A DNA stretch of 64,000 bases from Parapedobacter sp035556095 (GTDB taxonomy: Bacteria > Bacteroidota > Bacteroidia > Sphingobacteriales > Sphingobacteriaceae), in assembly GCF_035556095.1 (NCBI RefSeq), contig NZ_DATMFT010000026.1, positions 62,001 through 126,000 of the forward strand, given 5' to 3'. Shown here piece by piece: positions 26,670-35,181 of the stretch (its first letter is position 1; every line of letters starts with the position of its first letter). The position numbers and the translations under genes are program-made. Below the pieces are notes generated by a model, which saw only the letters and a list, made by a program, of their open reading frames with translations, was not told the origin of the DNA and did not search any database.

Positions 26670-28619
26670 TTAACGGTTTTTTATTTTGATGGATTCGATG
26701 ATCGTCTCATATACATGGTGGGGAAAACTGTTAGGTTGTCCATACCAAAAAAAAGAATCATATCCCTCATAAGTACCCGCCCTGATATGCTTACTGGTAG
26801 GCAGGTAACTTGATACATCATTGCAATAGCCTGCTACGCTCACCAACTGATCAGGCCAAAGTGACTTGATGCCCAAGCTATATTCCGTGGTGGTTTCTCT
26901 GGATAGGCCTACCAACTTCCAATTGCCTATATTGAAAGTCTGTATAAATACGGGCATTGTCTGAGGCATTTCGTTATTCTTCATGTATTGCAGCATCAAA
27001 TCGGCCCAGCGAACGTTTTTTTCCGCACCAACATTCCCATCCTGCCCTTCGTTAGCCATCCGGAAATCCCTGATTTCGGCTTCGGACCGTGGGCGGCTGT
27101 CAAATCTCACCGTGTCTAAGTAAAATTCGATGGCACCGTTTATCGGCTGCAGGGCGTCGCGGTCAAGCACTGCGCCTACCTCTTTCGCCACTTTTTGCGC
27201 CGTCACATGATGGTCTACGTCAACCGGGTTAATGTCGCCGCCACAGCCTTGGAGAAACATCGCCGACCGGACCTCTGAATGGTGAATCAACAGTTCACGA
27301 GCAACACAGGGATAATTGGGACTGAGTGTAACATCCTCTTTCCCGGAGTTATCAGAAACCGGATGGCATCCCGTTAGAAATATCACATCGTCTTTAGCTA
27401 AATCATTGTATTTGATGCGGACTACGTCAAGCGCATTGTCGTACGGCGGGTCTGTCCCCGGCAAGCTTCGGTTATGGCCAATATTCACCGTTGTTCCCCC
27501 CATAAAAAGAGAGGCCGCTTGCCTAGACTCGTCGGCCTGACGCATGGCATCCATAATCCCGGTGCTTACCACCCCATGCAGGTATGCGCTATCCGGCTTT
27601 TGGCAATGGGGTCCCCAAGTAGTCCACCGCTGGGTAACGGGTGCAAAATGCGTATGCGAAGCATTGATCATCACCGCCTCCGGGGGTATTCCAAACTGCC
27701 GTTGTATTTTCTGTTTTACGGAAGTCGCGAAGTCGTCATTAAACCCACAAACATCCATCGCTATAATGGCCACCTGCGTTCTTCCTTGTTGAATGATTAA
27801 TGCCCCTACGGTGAGCTGGCCTACGCTGTTGTGCGCTGCCTCGTATAATATACCCGCACTATCAACCGCCCAAAAGCCCGTTCCTGAGGCCATTACCAAC
27901 CGGATATCCTGATTATACGTAATGCCGTTATGTTTGGCGACGCGTATCCATTCGCCGGTTGCCTCATACCGCAGAATTTCTTGCTTGTCCGTAAGCACAT
28001 AGAGATTATGCTGGTCTGCCATGATGTCTATTGCACCCTCGCATACCGTCCACGCACTCCACTCCAGCGGGCCACGGCGAACCTTGGCTGTCCACAGTTT
28101 TCCCTTTTCATCCAATAATACCAAGCGACTATCCCAGTAGCTCAAGGCGCGGGGTATCTGTACAATTTGGCCTTTGCCCTTCCACTTTGTACGGCCGCGG
28201 GTGGAAATAGATGCTTCCAACAGTTCATTACGTGTATTCAACGCAAAGAGTTTCTTTCGGCCGGCGGCAAGCCGTTGAATCTGATCGGCATGGTCAACGG
28301 CGATCATTTCCATTTCCACTGCCTTATCTGCCAAATCAGCATACCAGACACGTCCTTCACGGACGACGAACAACTTACCGTCAGCCATCGCTGCATCGGT
28401 TGTTTCCCCTAAGTCCGAATATGCTCTCCATTCAAGGGAAAACCGCCCGTCGCGCGGCAAACCATATCCCGCCAATGCCAATGAAAGGGTCTGTTGCCCC
28501 GGCTCAATCGACGCTTGCCCTTGGCCTACCTGGTATCCATGTTGCGCATACGCCACATGAACCATAGCCATCGGTACAATCACACCGTACCCAATAAATG
28601 TAGTCCACCATCTTCTCAT
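26670..28619 (-). CDS. Neutral ceramidase-like protein with inserted beta-propeller-like region
   Basis: A 649-residue exported protein (signal peptide ending near VAYAQ). The family's first strand is recognisable at residues ~30-50 (YQVGQGQASIEPGQQ). The catalytic-type core resumes only at about residue 258, with VGALIIQQGRTQVAIIAMDVCGF, INASHTHFAPV (HxH metal motif), TGCHPVSDNSG and FLQGCGGDINPVDV. The ~200 residues between look like short beta repeats of a propeller or tectonin type (KLFVVREGRVWYADL, KLFALNTRNELLEA, RLVLLDEKGKLWTAK, NLYVLTDKQEILRY). Neutral ceramidases are amidases that cut N-acyl bonds. In this amino-sugar operon the substrate is more likely an N-acylated sugar or glycan, which is an inference. 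It starts one base after murQ ends and is the last gene before the terminator. Confidence 0.75.
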   Translation of the reverse strand: MRRWWTTFIGYGVIVPMAMVHVAYAQHGYQVGQGQASIEPGQQTLSLALAGYGLPRDGRFSLEWRAYSDLGETTDAAMADGKLFVVREGRVWYADLADKAVEMEMIAVDHADQIQRLAAGRKKLFALNTRNELLEASISTRGRTKWKGKGQIVQIPRALSYWDSRLVLLDEKGKLWTAKVRRGPLEWSAWTVCEGAIDIMADQHNLYVLTDKQEILRYEATGEWIRVAKHNGITYNQDIRLVMASGTGFWAVDSAGILYEAAHNSVGQLTVGALIIQQGRTQVAIIAMDVCGFNDDFATSVKQKIQRQFGIPPEAVMINASHTHFAPVTQRWTTWGPHCQKPDSAYLHGVVSTGIMDAMRQADESRQAASLFMGGTTVNIGHNRSLPGTDPPYDNALDVVRIKYNDLAKDDVIFLTGCHPVSDNSGKEDVTLSPNYPCVARELLIHHSEVRSAMFLQGCGGDINPVDVDHHVTAQKVAKEVGAVLDRDALQPINGAIEFYLDTVRFDSRPRSEAEIRDFRMANEGQDGNVGAEKNVRWADLMLQYMKNNEMPQTMPVFIQTFNIGNWKLVGLSRETTTEYSLGIKSLWPDQLVSVAGYCNDVSSYLPTSKHIRAGTYEGYDSFFWYGQPNSFPHHVYETIIESIKIKNR

Positions 28620-28620
28620 A

Positions 28621-29439
28621 TTAGCTGCTTTTTGACCAGGATTCCAATGCGGATTTCACACTTCCATGGGTAAGCAATACCGCTTTGGCTGCTGCATAGT
28701 CGCTGATCCCAGCCTTTTCCATTACCATTCGCACGGCTCGGTCGGTAATTTTATCATTAATTAACGCAACGTTGACCATGTTGTTATCTTCTACCCTTCC
28801 TAACTGAATCATGGTGGTCGTACTAATGATATCGAAAACCATCTTCTGAGCGGTGCCGCACTTCATGCGTGTGCTTCCGGTAACGAATTCCGGCCCCGTT
28901 ACCACCTCAACGGGAAACACCGACACTGCTGCTATAGGCGAATTTGGGTTACTCACAATGCAACCTGTGGAAATACCGTACTGCCTACACTGCTGAAGGG
29001 CAGCCAACACGAAGGGAGTCGTGCCGCTTGCCGAAATGCCTACGACAATATCACCGGGGCCAGCATTCGATTCCTGTAGCTTTGACCAAGCCTCCTCCGT
29101 GTCGTCCTCTTTCTCTTCCAACGCATCGGTTAAACGGTCCACTCCCCCGGCCAATACCACATTGAATATACCAGCGGGTAACCCATAGGTGGTGGGAAGC
29201 TCGATTACGTCCAATACCGACAGCCGACCACCGCTTCCGGCCCCAACGTAAAACAGACGTCCGCCAGCACGGACTTTTTCAACAATGGCGGCAATCAAAC
29301 GGCCAAGTTGTGGTAATGCCTTATGCACTTGGACAGCAACAGACTGGTCTTCTTTATTAATCAAGCCGATCAGTTCATCAATCGTTTTATTTTCAAGTTG
29401 CCTATATTTAGACGGGCTTTCTGTAACCCTCGTTTCCAT
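28621..29439 (-). CDS. murQ: N-acetylmuramic acid 6-phosphate etherase
   Basis: A 272-residue SIS-domain lyase that splits MurNAc-6-phosphate into GlcNAc-6-phosphate and D-lactate in peptidoglycan recycling. Features include TESPSKYRQLENKTIDELIGLINKEDQ, the sugar-phosphate SIS segment GGRLFYVGAGSGGRLSVLD, VVGISASGTTPFVLAAL, EVVTGPEFVTGSTRMKCGTAQKM and a C-terminal MEKAGISDYAAAKAVL. The length fits MurQ (about 270-300). The frame is open to ATG 29463, but the ATG at 29439 is chosen because an AAGGAG Shine-Dalgarno lies just upstream. That site is unusual for Bacteroidota and may reflect the 94-bp gap after the previous gene. No MurNAc kinase or AnmK is visible nearby. Confidence 0.93.
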   Translation of the reverse strand: METRVTESPSKYRQLENKTIDELIGLINKEDQSVAVQVHKALPQLGRLIAAIVEKVRAGGRLFYVGAGSGGRLSVLDVIELPTTYGLPAGIFNVVLAGGVDRLTDALEEKEDDTEEAWSKLQESNAGPGDIVVGISASGTTPFVLAALQQCRQYGISTGCIVSNPNSPIAAVSVFPVEVVTGPEFVTGSTRMKCGTAQKMVFDIISTTTMIQLGRVEDNNMVNVALINDKITDRAVRMVMEKAGISDYAAAKAVLLTHGSVKSALESWSKSS

Positions 29440-29533
29440 ACGTCTCCTTTTTTTTAATATCATTTTAATGTTGTTGATACCGTTTGAAATAAGATCAACG
29501 CACCTAGCGCTTGCGGTGCGTATTAATACATGA

Positions 29534-30490
29534 TCAAGGAAACCAAGATGCTAGAAACTGTTCGGTAGTACCCTCATAAGATGCTTCAGCGAGAAACTCC
29601 TCGCCCATTTGGTTTCCCCAAGAATAGTTGATGATAAGCTTTCCCCGATATTCACAAAAATCAAAATCCGAATTGTTCGTATTGTCGGCTTCAGCTATCC
29701 TCTTGCGGCAAGCTACCGTTAGCCCATCGTTGAAAATCTTCTTGTCATCAGCAGACGAACGTAATACAGGGTTCAAAGGGCTTGCTTCCCAATGTACAAA
29801 ATCCCGTGAGCGGACCACCCTCATTTCAAACCCATCATTCATTTCCAAGAAGAAATTATAATAGTAGCCATCGTGGTAACGCAAACAATGTGGAGCGGTA
29901 TATCGTTCCATTGCATAGTTATAATCCGGGGGTAATATATTCCAATTTTTCAGGTCTCTCGAAGTAGCAAATCGTGCCGTAAACCCAACGCCGGCCGGCG
30001 GCCCCCCGATTTCAAACATCAGCACGTATCGTTCTCCGTCGTGAATCAGCGAGGTGTTGAAAATTTCGTAACCGGGCAATTCAAAAGCAACCCAGTCGTG
30101 CCAGGTATTCAGATCGTCCGATGTAAATATGTGAATCTTATCGGCACCCCAATCATCAACGCCGGTTACAATCATGTTATTTTGACGAACGTATGCACTG
30201 CCGAGGTGAAACCCTGAAGCGAATGGCGTAGTATGACTTCCGTCAGTGTGCGAAACAAATCTAAAATAGGAATCGCCCGTTCTGTTGTTCCAATACCGCT
30301 CCCTCACATATTCGAAGCGATATACCTTCCCATCAAACACTACGGGTGTAGTTTCCACCAAATCACAATCAATCGTGCCTAGCTTTACGATTTCCACCTG
30401 CTCCATTCCGTTGGCCTGTTGCCCCACTGCCGGCGTTGCCGTCCACGCCGATGATACCACCATGAATACAAAAAATGTTGTCTTCCACAT
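29534..30490 (-). CDS. Five-bladed-propeller glycoside hydrolase-like protein (GH43-type)
   Basis: A 318-residue exported protein with a signal peptide ending near PAVGQQ. It has the repeated pattern of five-bladed beta-propeller glycosidases: VVFDGKVYRFEYV, HIFTSDDLNTWHDW, LIHDGERYVLMFEIGG, FATSRDLKNWNIL, LRYHDGYYYNFFLE and VVRSRDFVHWEASP. Acidic residues at blade starts could serve as catalytic acids, but I cannot place the triad with certainty. It lies 59 bp after the epimerase gene and 94 bp before murQ. I infer periplasmic cleavage or binding of the glycan imported by SusCD2. Confidence 0.7.
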   Translation of the reverse strand: MWKTTFFVFMVVSSAWTATPAVGQQANGMEQVEIVKLGTIDCDLVETTPVVFDGKVYRFEYVRERYWNNRTGDSYFRFVSHTDGSHTTPFASGFHLGSAYVRQNNMIVTGVDDWGADKIHIFTSDDLNTWHDWVAFELPGYEIFNTSLIHDGERYVLMFEIGGPPAGVGFTARFATSRDLKNWNILPPDYNYAMERYTAPHCLRYHDGYYYNFFLEMNDGFEMRVVRSRDFVHWEASPLNPVLRSSADDKKIFNDGLTVACRKRIAEADNTNNSDFDFCEYRGKLIINYSWGNQMGEEFLAEASYEGTTEQFLASWFP

Positions 30491-30549
30491 AATGTTGATT
30501 ATTTTGCCTTTTTACTGGTTTTTAACTCATGTATCTGTTCTGTTTTGCC

Positions 30550-31743
30550 TCATACCAACCCATTGTCCGACTGCCTGTTTTTCTCAAACCAATCAATCAC
30601 CCACCAACAAAACCACTCTTGTCTGGGCAAATGAAACGGACCTTTAAACAAATTCCCTTTGGCGGTCTGCGCAGGGGTACCATCCCGGTGCAAATAGCCA
30701 AACCATTCGCCGTTTAATTTATCGTGAAAATGGGCGTATGCATAGTTGTGCACCTGTTCATGTATTTTGGCATATTTCTCTTCTCCCGTAAGCAAATAGG
30801 CAAGCAAGGCGGCAATTATCAACTCGTTATGCGGCCACCAAAACTTCATGTCGTGATAATATTCTTGCACAGGTTTATGGAAAACGTCTCTGAAGTAGAA
30901 GACGCCACCATACTCCTTATCCCATGCGCGGTCCCACGTATAATCCAGTATGCGGGTACCGAGATCAATCAACCGCTTATCATTGCCAAGGTACCGCGCC
31001 TGGTTCAGTATGAACCAAGCAGCTTCAATGGCATGGCCGGGCAAAAAGGTACGGCCATCGATGTGATCAATGATACTCCCGTCAGGTGCTACCTGTTCCA
31101 TTACGCAACGAAGGTCGTCCTTAACGAAATCCTGTTCAATCTCATCAATCCATTTCATAATATACGTGTCGCATCGCGGGTCGCCTATGGTATCCCGTAG
31201 CTGCTGCGCCGTATTAATGAGTATCATGGGCACGCCAATCCCCTTTGCCTGTCTCACAGTGGTAAATTTCGGCTCCAACAAACCGGGCTGTTCAGCATAT
31301 GCGATACATTTCCCGAAAAGGTCGCGCGCTTTCTCCCCTATCTGGGCATCTCCACTAGCCTTTGCATACGCCGCGTACCCAATCACCGCAAACGTTTCCG
31401 AAAAAAAATACCGCCGTTTTCTGATGGGACTTCCATCGCGGGCAAGGTGGAAAAACATGCGTCCATCTGTGTCAAAGCCATATTTTTCCAAGAATTCGAC
31501 CCCCATTTTCGCTCCCTGCAGCCATTCTTCGTTCTTTCCAACAGTGTTGTACAACGTAGACAGTAGCCAGATGAACCTACCCTGTATCCACACAGCCTTA
31601 TCATCGTCTATCAATGTCCCGTCTCGATCTCTCATGAGCAGATAGCCGCCATATTCGCGATCGAGCGACCGCGGAAACCAGTAAGGCAACGTATCCTCAA
31701 GCAGTTGTTTTTTATAAAAATCCTTATACTTCTTAAGCTCCAT
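30550..31743 (-). CDS. AGE-family N-acylglucosamine 2-epimerase
   Basis: A 397-residue cytoplasmic enzyme with an (alpha/alpha)6 barrel, the renin-binding-protein/AGE family that interconverts GlcNAc and ManNAc; some members act on free sugars. Family motifs: LDREYGGYLLMRDRDG, AVWIQGRFIWLLS, YFFSETFAVIGYAAY, the active-site LPGHAIEAAWF, KFWWPHNELIIA and KGPFHLPRQEW. The conserved His in PGHAIEA, WPHNE and GPFH correspond to catalytic or substrate-contacting positions in the family. Length (about 390-420) is normal. With murQ and GH20 in the locus it supports amino-sugar catabolism. A glucose/mannose or cellobiose epimerase cannot be excluded. Confidence 0.9.
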   Translation of the reverse strand: MELKKYKDFYKKQLLEDTLPYWFPRSLDREYGGYLLMRDRDGTLIDDDKAVWIQGRFIWLLSTLYNTVGKNEEWLQGAKMGVEFLEKYGFDTDGRMFFHLARDGSPIRKRRYFFSETFAVIGYAAYAKASGDAQIGEKARDLFGKCIAYAEQPGLLEPKFTTVRQAKGIGVPMILINTAQQLRDTIGDPRCDTYIMKWIDEIEQDFVKDDLRCVMEQVAPDGSIIDHIDGRTFLPGHAIEAAWFILNQARYLGNDKRLIDLGTRILDYTWDRAWDKEYGGVFYFRDVFHKPVQEYYHDMKFWWPHNELIIAALLAYLLTGEEKYAKIHEQVHNYAYAHFHDKLNGEWFGYLHRDGTPAQTAKGNLFKGPFHLPRQEWFCWWVIDWFEKNRQSDNGLV

Positions 31744-31781
31744 CGTCAGCGTTTCTTTGTTTACAACCTGTCAGCCCCATT

Positions 31782-33914
31782 TCAGTTATTCATCATCTTT
31801 TCAATAAGCGGCTCGGCTTGCTTCGATACTCCGGAGGCCCCGGTAAGCTCCCAAAAACTTTCGCCGGTCTCCAACTGGACCTGCGTGGTCACTATCCAGC
31901 TTTGAATCCACCCCGTAAGCGTGCACCAGGTTCCCCAACCGATATCCGAATTGGAAGCCCAGTAATCCCATCTGTTGTAATCGAATCCACGGAACCACGC
32001 TCCGTCCAGATCCGGATGCGTTTGGCTTGTCGCCTGTACGCGTGTCATAAAATCAGAAAGCTTGTTGACCGCTGCGGTATATTTTTCGTCTTGTGTGGCC
32101 GCCGCGGCTTCTGCCAGACTGAATAAGGCGAAATTGCATGTATACAAGAGACAGGAAGCAGGTTCGCCATTCTTAAAAATCAGCGAGCCCTCGTCCGATC
32201 CGTAATCGGAGTTACTATTCAGCGCTTTGAACCGACGACCTTTGTCACCGCCGATTTCCTCCCTTATCGCGCCGCTTTCGTCTTGGTACTTGATAATTTC
32301 ACTGACCAACAGGTCCAACCATTGGCGGTTTTCTTCCGTATTCTCAACCCGTACCAACCACGCCAAAGGCAGAATCATCCGGGCCCGTTGCATTTGCATA
32401 CTGCTTCCCCACAGCCAGTCATTGGGGTATGCCTCCATGGTAATGCGGATAGCCTCCTTCGTCTTTTCAAGTAACGGTTTGTAACCGGTCTTATCATAAA
32501 GCCAGAGATAGCATGCCCACATCCACGATTCGAAATGCGGCGATACGTGTACCACATCCCTGTTCCCATAAGCCTGCCACCCTGCCTCCAGTACCTCCGC
32601 TTCCGCCAGCCGCTCTCCTTGGAAACCCTTTTTACCTGTCAGCCTGAAATTTGCCAGGATTCCCTCGATGATTTCGTCATCCCATTCCGCATTATTTAGA
32701 TAAGCAGAAGCACCGATAGCCCCCAACAGTGTCCTCGCGTTGTCGTCGGCGTAGAAAACGTATGGGTGCGTGGTTGCCCAGCCTATCATACCGTATGATG
32801 CACTATTTGGATTATCTTTTTCATCGGCTCTCAAATTCGAGGTTTCGAATAGAAAGTCGAGCAGGTTGGCCGATCTCGCCATAAGGTCTTCGTCTCCGAG
32901 CAACCGCCCCGCGGCAGCCAGCGCCATGCTGGCCTCGCCCTGCACATCCGCCCGCATCCAATACCGGTATTGCTGGGTGCCGTCGTAATTTATCGTCGAT
33001 GTATGGCCTTCCAAGATACCCATGCTTCCGTCACCCTGCGTATATTCGCTAGTTACCGGCGGGCCAACGGGCATCGTTCCGTCGCCCTGGTAATTCAACC
33101 AAGTATCTCTCCAAGAGCTATCGAGAAAGAAGTTGCCCTTCTCATACCAAGCTGCCCCTTTCTCAATGCTTGTAAGGCGCGCACTGGCTGGCAGGGGCGT
33201 ATCTTTCTGGTATGCTGGTTTTACATCTTGTGGCCAATCGCCGATTTGGATATCCTTTCCACCAACTAGTTCGGAAAGGATATGTTTCCACACCACCTCG
33301 ATAGACGATATGGGTCCGTATCTACCTTTCTGGAAATTGGTCAAGCCCGTGGTGCTGATTAATACGCCATCTTTCTCAAATAGAGCGGGATGCACTTCGG
33401 TGTCCGTAAGGCCAAACTCGGCTTTATCAAAGCCGACCACTTTTGCCAGTACGATTAGTGGATCATCAACCGCCACAGGCAGCACATGGCTGTGGTGTAG
33501 CCCTAACAGCGACATCGGTGGCAAGGAGCTACCAAATCGGTCCGATGTAATCACGCCACGCTCCAAGCGGGTTTCGAGCACCGTTTCACCGATTTCCAAA
33601 CCTTCGTAAGCGCTGGGGTATTCGACGTATACACGGAGCGCTTTATCCTCGATTTTTTTTAACAGATCGCCGGTGATTTGCATCAGCGGGTCCCGTTCGG
33701 GGTAGCCCTTTGCAATCAAAAACACCGGTTTCCCTTCCCCCGCGGCATTTACAGCATCCAACGGATCATCAAAATGACGGACCTGAAATCCCTCGTTTAC
33801 CAAAAGTTTATACAGATCATTTTCCGTATGGCCATAAAAAAATACCTCTTGGGATCGGATCCCGCTGCACGCGGCCAATAACAACCAGCACACAGCCCAT
33901 TTTAACTTTATCAT
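31782..33914 (-). CDS. Exported protein with N-terminal GATase-like and C-terminal six-hairpin-like region
   Basis: A 710-residue protein with a signal and possible lipobox (LLLAACSG). Residues ~22-240 look like an alpha/beta domain of the ThuA/GATase-like kind (EVFFYGHTENDLYKLL, GKPVFLIAKGYPE). Residues ~260-700 are helical with Trp/Tyr-rich loops recalling (alpha/alpha)6 'six-hairpin' glycosidases: RYWMRADVQGEASMALAAAG, SYGMIGWATTHPYVFYADDNART, SPHFESWMWACYLWLYDKTG, WLWGSSMQMQRARMILPLAWL. No family could be named. It sits between the epimerase and the first ceramidase-like gene with 28-38 bp gaps, clearly part of the operon. I infer a periplasmic glycan-processing enzyme. Confidence 0.65.
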   Translation of the reverse strand: MIKLKWAVCWLLLAACSGIRSQEVFFYGHTENDLYKLLVNEGFQVRHFDDPLDAVNAAGEGKPVFLIAKGYPERDPLMQITGDLLKKIEDKALRVYVEYPSAYEGLEIGETVLETRLERGVITSDRFGSSLPPMSLLGLHHSHVLPVAVDDPLIVLAKVVGFDKAEFGLTDTEVHPALFEKDGVLISTTGLTNFQKGRYGPISSIEVVWKHILSELVGGKDIQIGDWPQDVKPAYQKDTPLPASARLTSIEKGAAWYEKGNFFLDSSWRDTWLNYQGDGTMPVGPPVTSEYTQGDGSMGILEGHTSTINYDGTQQYRYWMRADVQGEASMALAAAGRLLGDEDLMARSANLLDFLFETSNLRADEKDNPNSASYGMIGWATTHPYVFYADDNARTLLGAIGASAYLNNAEWDDEIIEGILANFRLTGKKGFQGERLAEAEVLEAGWQAYGNRDVVHVSPHFESWMWACYLWLYDKTGYKPLLEKTKEAIRITMEAYPNDWLWGSSMQMQRARMILPLAWLVRVENTEENRQWLDLLVSEIIKYQDESGAIREEIGGDKGRRFKALNSNSDYGSDEGSLIFKNGEPASCLLYTCNFALFSLAEAAAATQDEKYTAAVNKLSDFMTRVQATSQTHPDLDGAWFRGFDYNRWDYWASNSDIGWGTWCTLTGWIQSWIVTTQVQLETGESFWELTGASGVSKQAEPLIEKMMNN

Positions 33915-33942
33915 AATATTCTATTTTTCTGATTACTTACTT

Positions 33943-35181
33943 TCAAACGCCTGTTACTACATCCACTTCTTTTTCATGCAATCGATTCAACATAGCTACA
34001 GCTGCCCCAAAGATTCGTGCTTCGGCATCGGCTTCCAGGTATGACCATTTTCCGGGCCCAACTTCATAGCCACCTTCCGCAAAAGCACTTCCAGTAGGGA
34101 TATAACCCACCGAACATTCGGAGTAACCGATCACAACAGTATGCTCAAATGGCGAGTGCTGTTCTATCCGCAGGGCGGTCTCAACGAATGGCTCGCCCGG
34201 GAGAAAAACCAATGCCATCTCCCCTATCCTTAGCATATTGATGACCACTGTGACGTCAGCATCAGCCAGATCAAGCCCCGGTCTTTTACTGAAGCTCAAG
34301 GATTCACTCAGCTGATACAGCCCTGTAATGGCCCCACCCCAAACATTACTTCCCGCCGTTACCTTCTGCATGATTGCTTGCGCATGTTTCACGGCATATG
34401 CTTCACCGCAGGATACGGTTGGCGGATTCACATTTCCCGCCGCACCATTCAAAAACATCGGGAACCCATTTGCTGGATTTGACTCCCACATCGCACACAA
34501 CTCGCCGGGGAAATCAGGTGATACGTGCGGCGAAAGCATTTCGTGTACCGGATGGCAAACCGCATGGATGATGGACGCTACCGCATGTCGTCCGTCCGAT
34601 AAAAACCGCAGTACCCGAATGCGCCGATCGATGGGCCCCTTCTCAAACAAATCGGGCGCAACCGGTTGCATACTATCAGACATGGTCACCCCATCCGGCG
34701 AGACGATGCGCCGCTGCAACGAAAAGCCATCCAGTGTTGATGTGGTTAACTCGATCGTTGATACCTCCTCCAACGACAAGATTGACGCAGATATCGTTTT
34801 GCCTATCGTTCCTTCCAGATCGGCCAACCATCGCTTATAGGGCTCTGATGCATACAGGTCGGACAATGCGAGTGATTCGGGGGCAGAATGGGTATGGGTG
34901 CATGTAATGATTACCCGCTGGGCTGGCACCGCTCCGCATGACGCAGCCTTAAACCGTTCCCACCCATATACTGCATCGCCATTGAGGCCCAGCAAATCTA
35001 ACGACACCAATACGACCAGGTCAGTCCCTGCTTCCAAGGCGATAACCCTGACTTTCAGCGGTGCCCGCACCGATTCAAACGGCGCATACGTACCGTTTAC
35101 TGATGATGTTAAAAAGCCCACTTCCAAGGGGGGGGTAATGTCTGACACACCTATGCCGACGCGAAATACGGTTTGACTCAT
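33943..35181 (-). CDS. Neutral/alkaline ceramidase N-terminal-domain protein
   Basis: A 412-residue protein with the uninterrupted core of the neutral ceramidase family: VGIGVSDITPPLEVGF, LVVLVSLDLLGLNGD, VIITCTHTHSAPES (HxH metal motif), IHAVCHPVHEMLSPHVSPDFPGEL, FLNGAAGNVNPPT and VFLPGEPFVETALRI. Bona fide neutral ceramidases are larger (about 650 residues) and secreted. This one lacks the C-terminal domain and a clear signal peptide, so it may be cytoplasmic. Such short members are common beside sugar genes. I infer an amidase or deacetylase-type role on an N-acyl amino sugar. Its start overlaps the end of the symporter gene by 4 bp (ATGA). Confidence 0.8.
   Translation of the reverse strand: MSQTVFRVGIGVSDITPPLEVGFLTSSVNGTYAPFESVRAPLKVRVIALEAGTDLVVLVSLDLLGLNGDAVYGWERFKAASCGAVPAQRVIITCTHTHSAPESLALSDLYASEPYKRWLADLEGTIGKTISASILSLEEVSTIELTTSTLDGFSLQRRIVSPDGVTMSDSMQPVAPDLFEKGPIDRRIRVLRFLSDGRHAVASIIHAVCHPVHEMLSPHVSPDFPGELCAMWESNPANGFPMFLNGAAGNVNPPTVSCGEAYAVKHAQAIMQKVTAGSNVWGGAITGLYQLSESLSFSKRPGLDLADADVTVVINMLRIGEMALVFLPGEPFVETALRIEQHSPFEHTVVIGYSECSVGYIPTGSAFAEGGYEVGPGKWSYLEADAEARIFGAAVAMLNRLHEKEVDVVTGV

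Noticed and set aside
29440..29533. Possible internal promoter before murQ
   Set aside because: The 94-bp gap contains no convincing TAnnTTTG on the minus strand; only a Shine-Dalgarno-like AAGGAG is seen.
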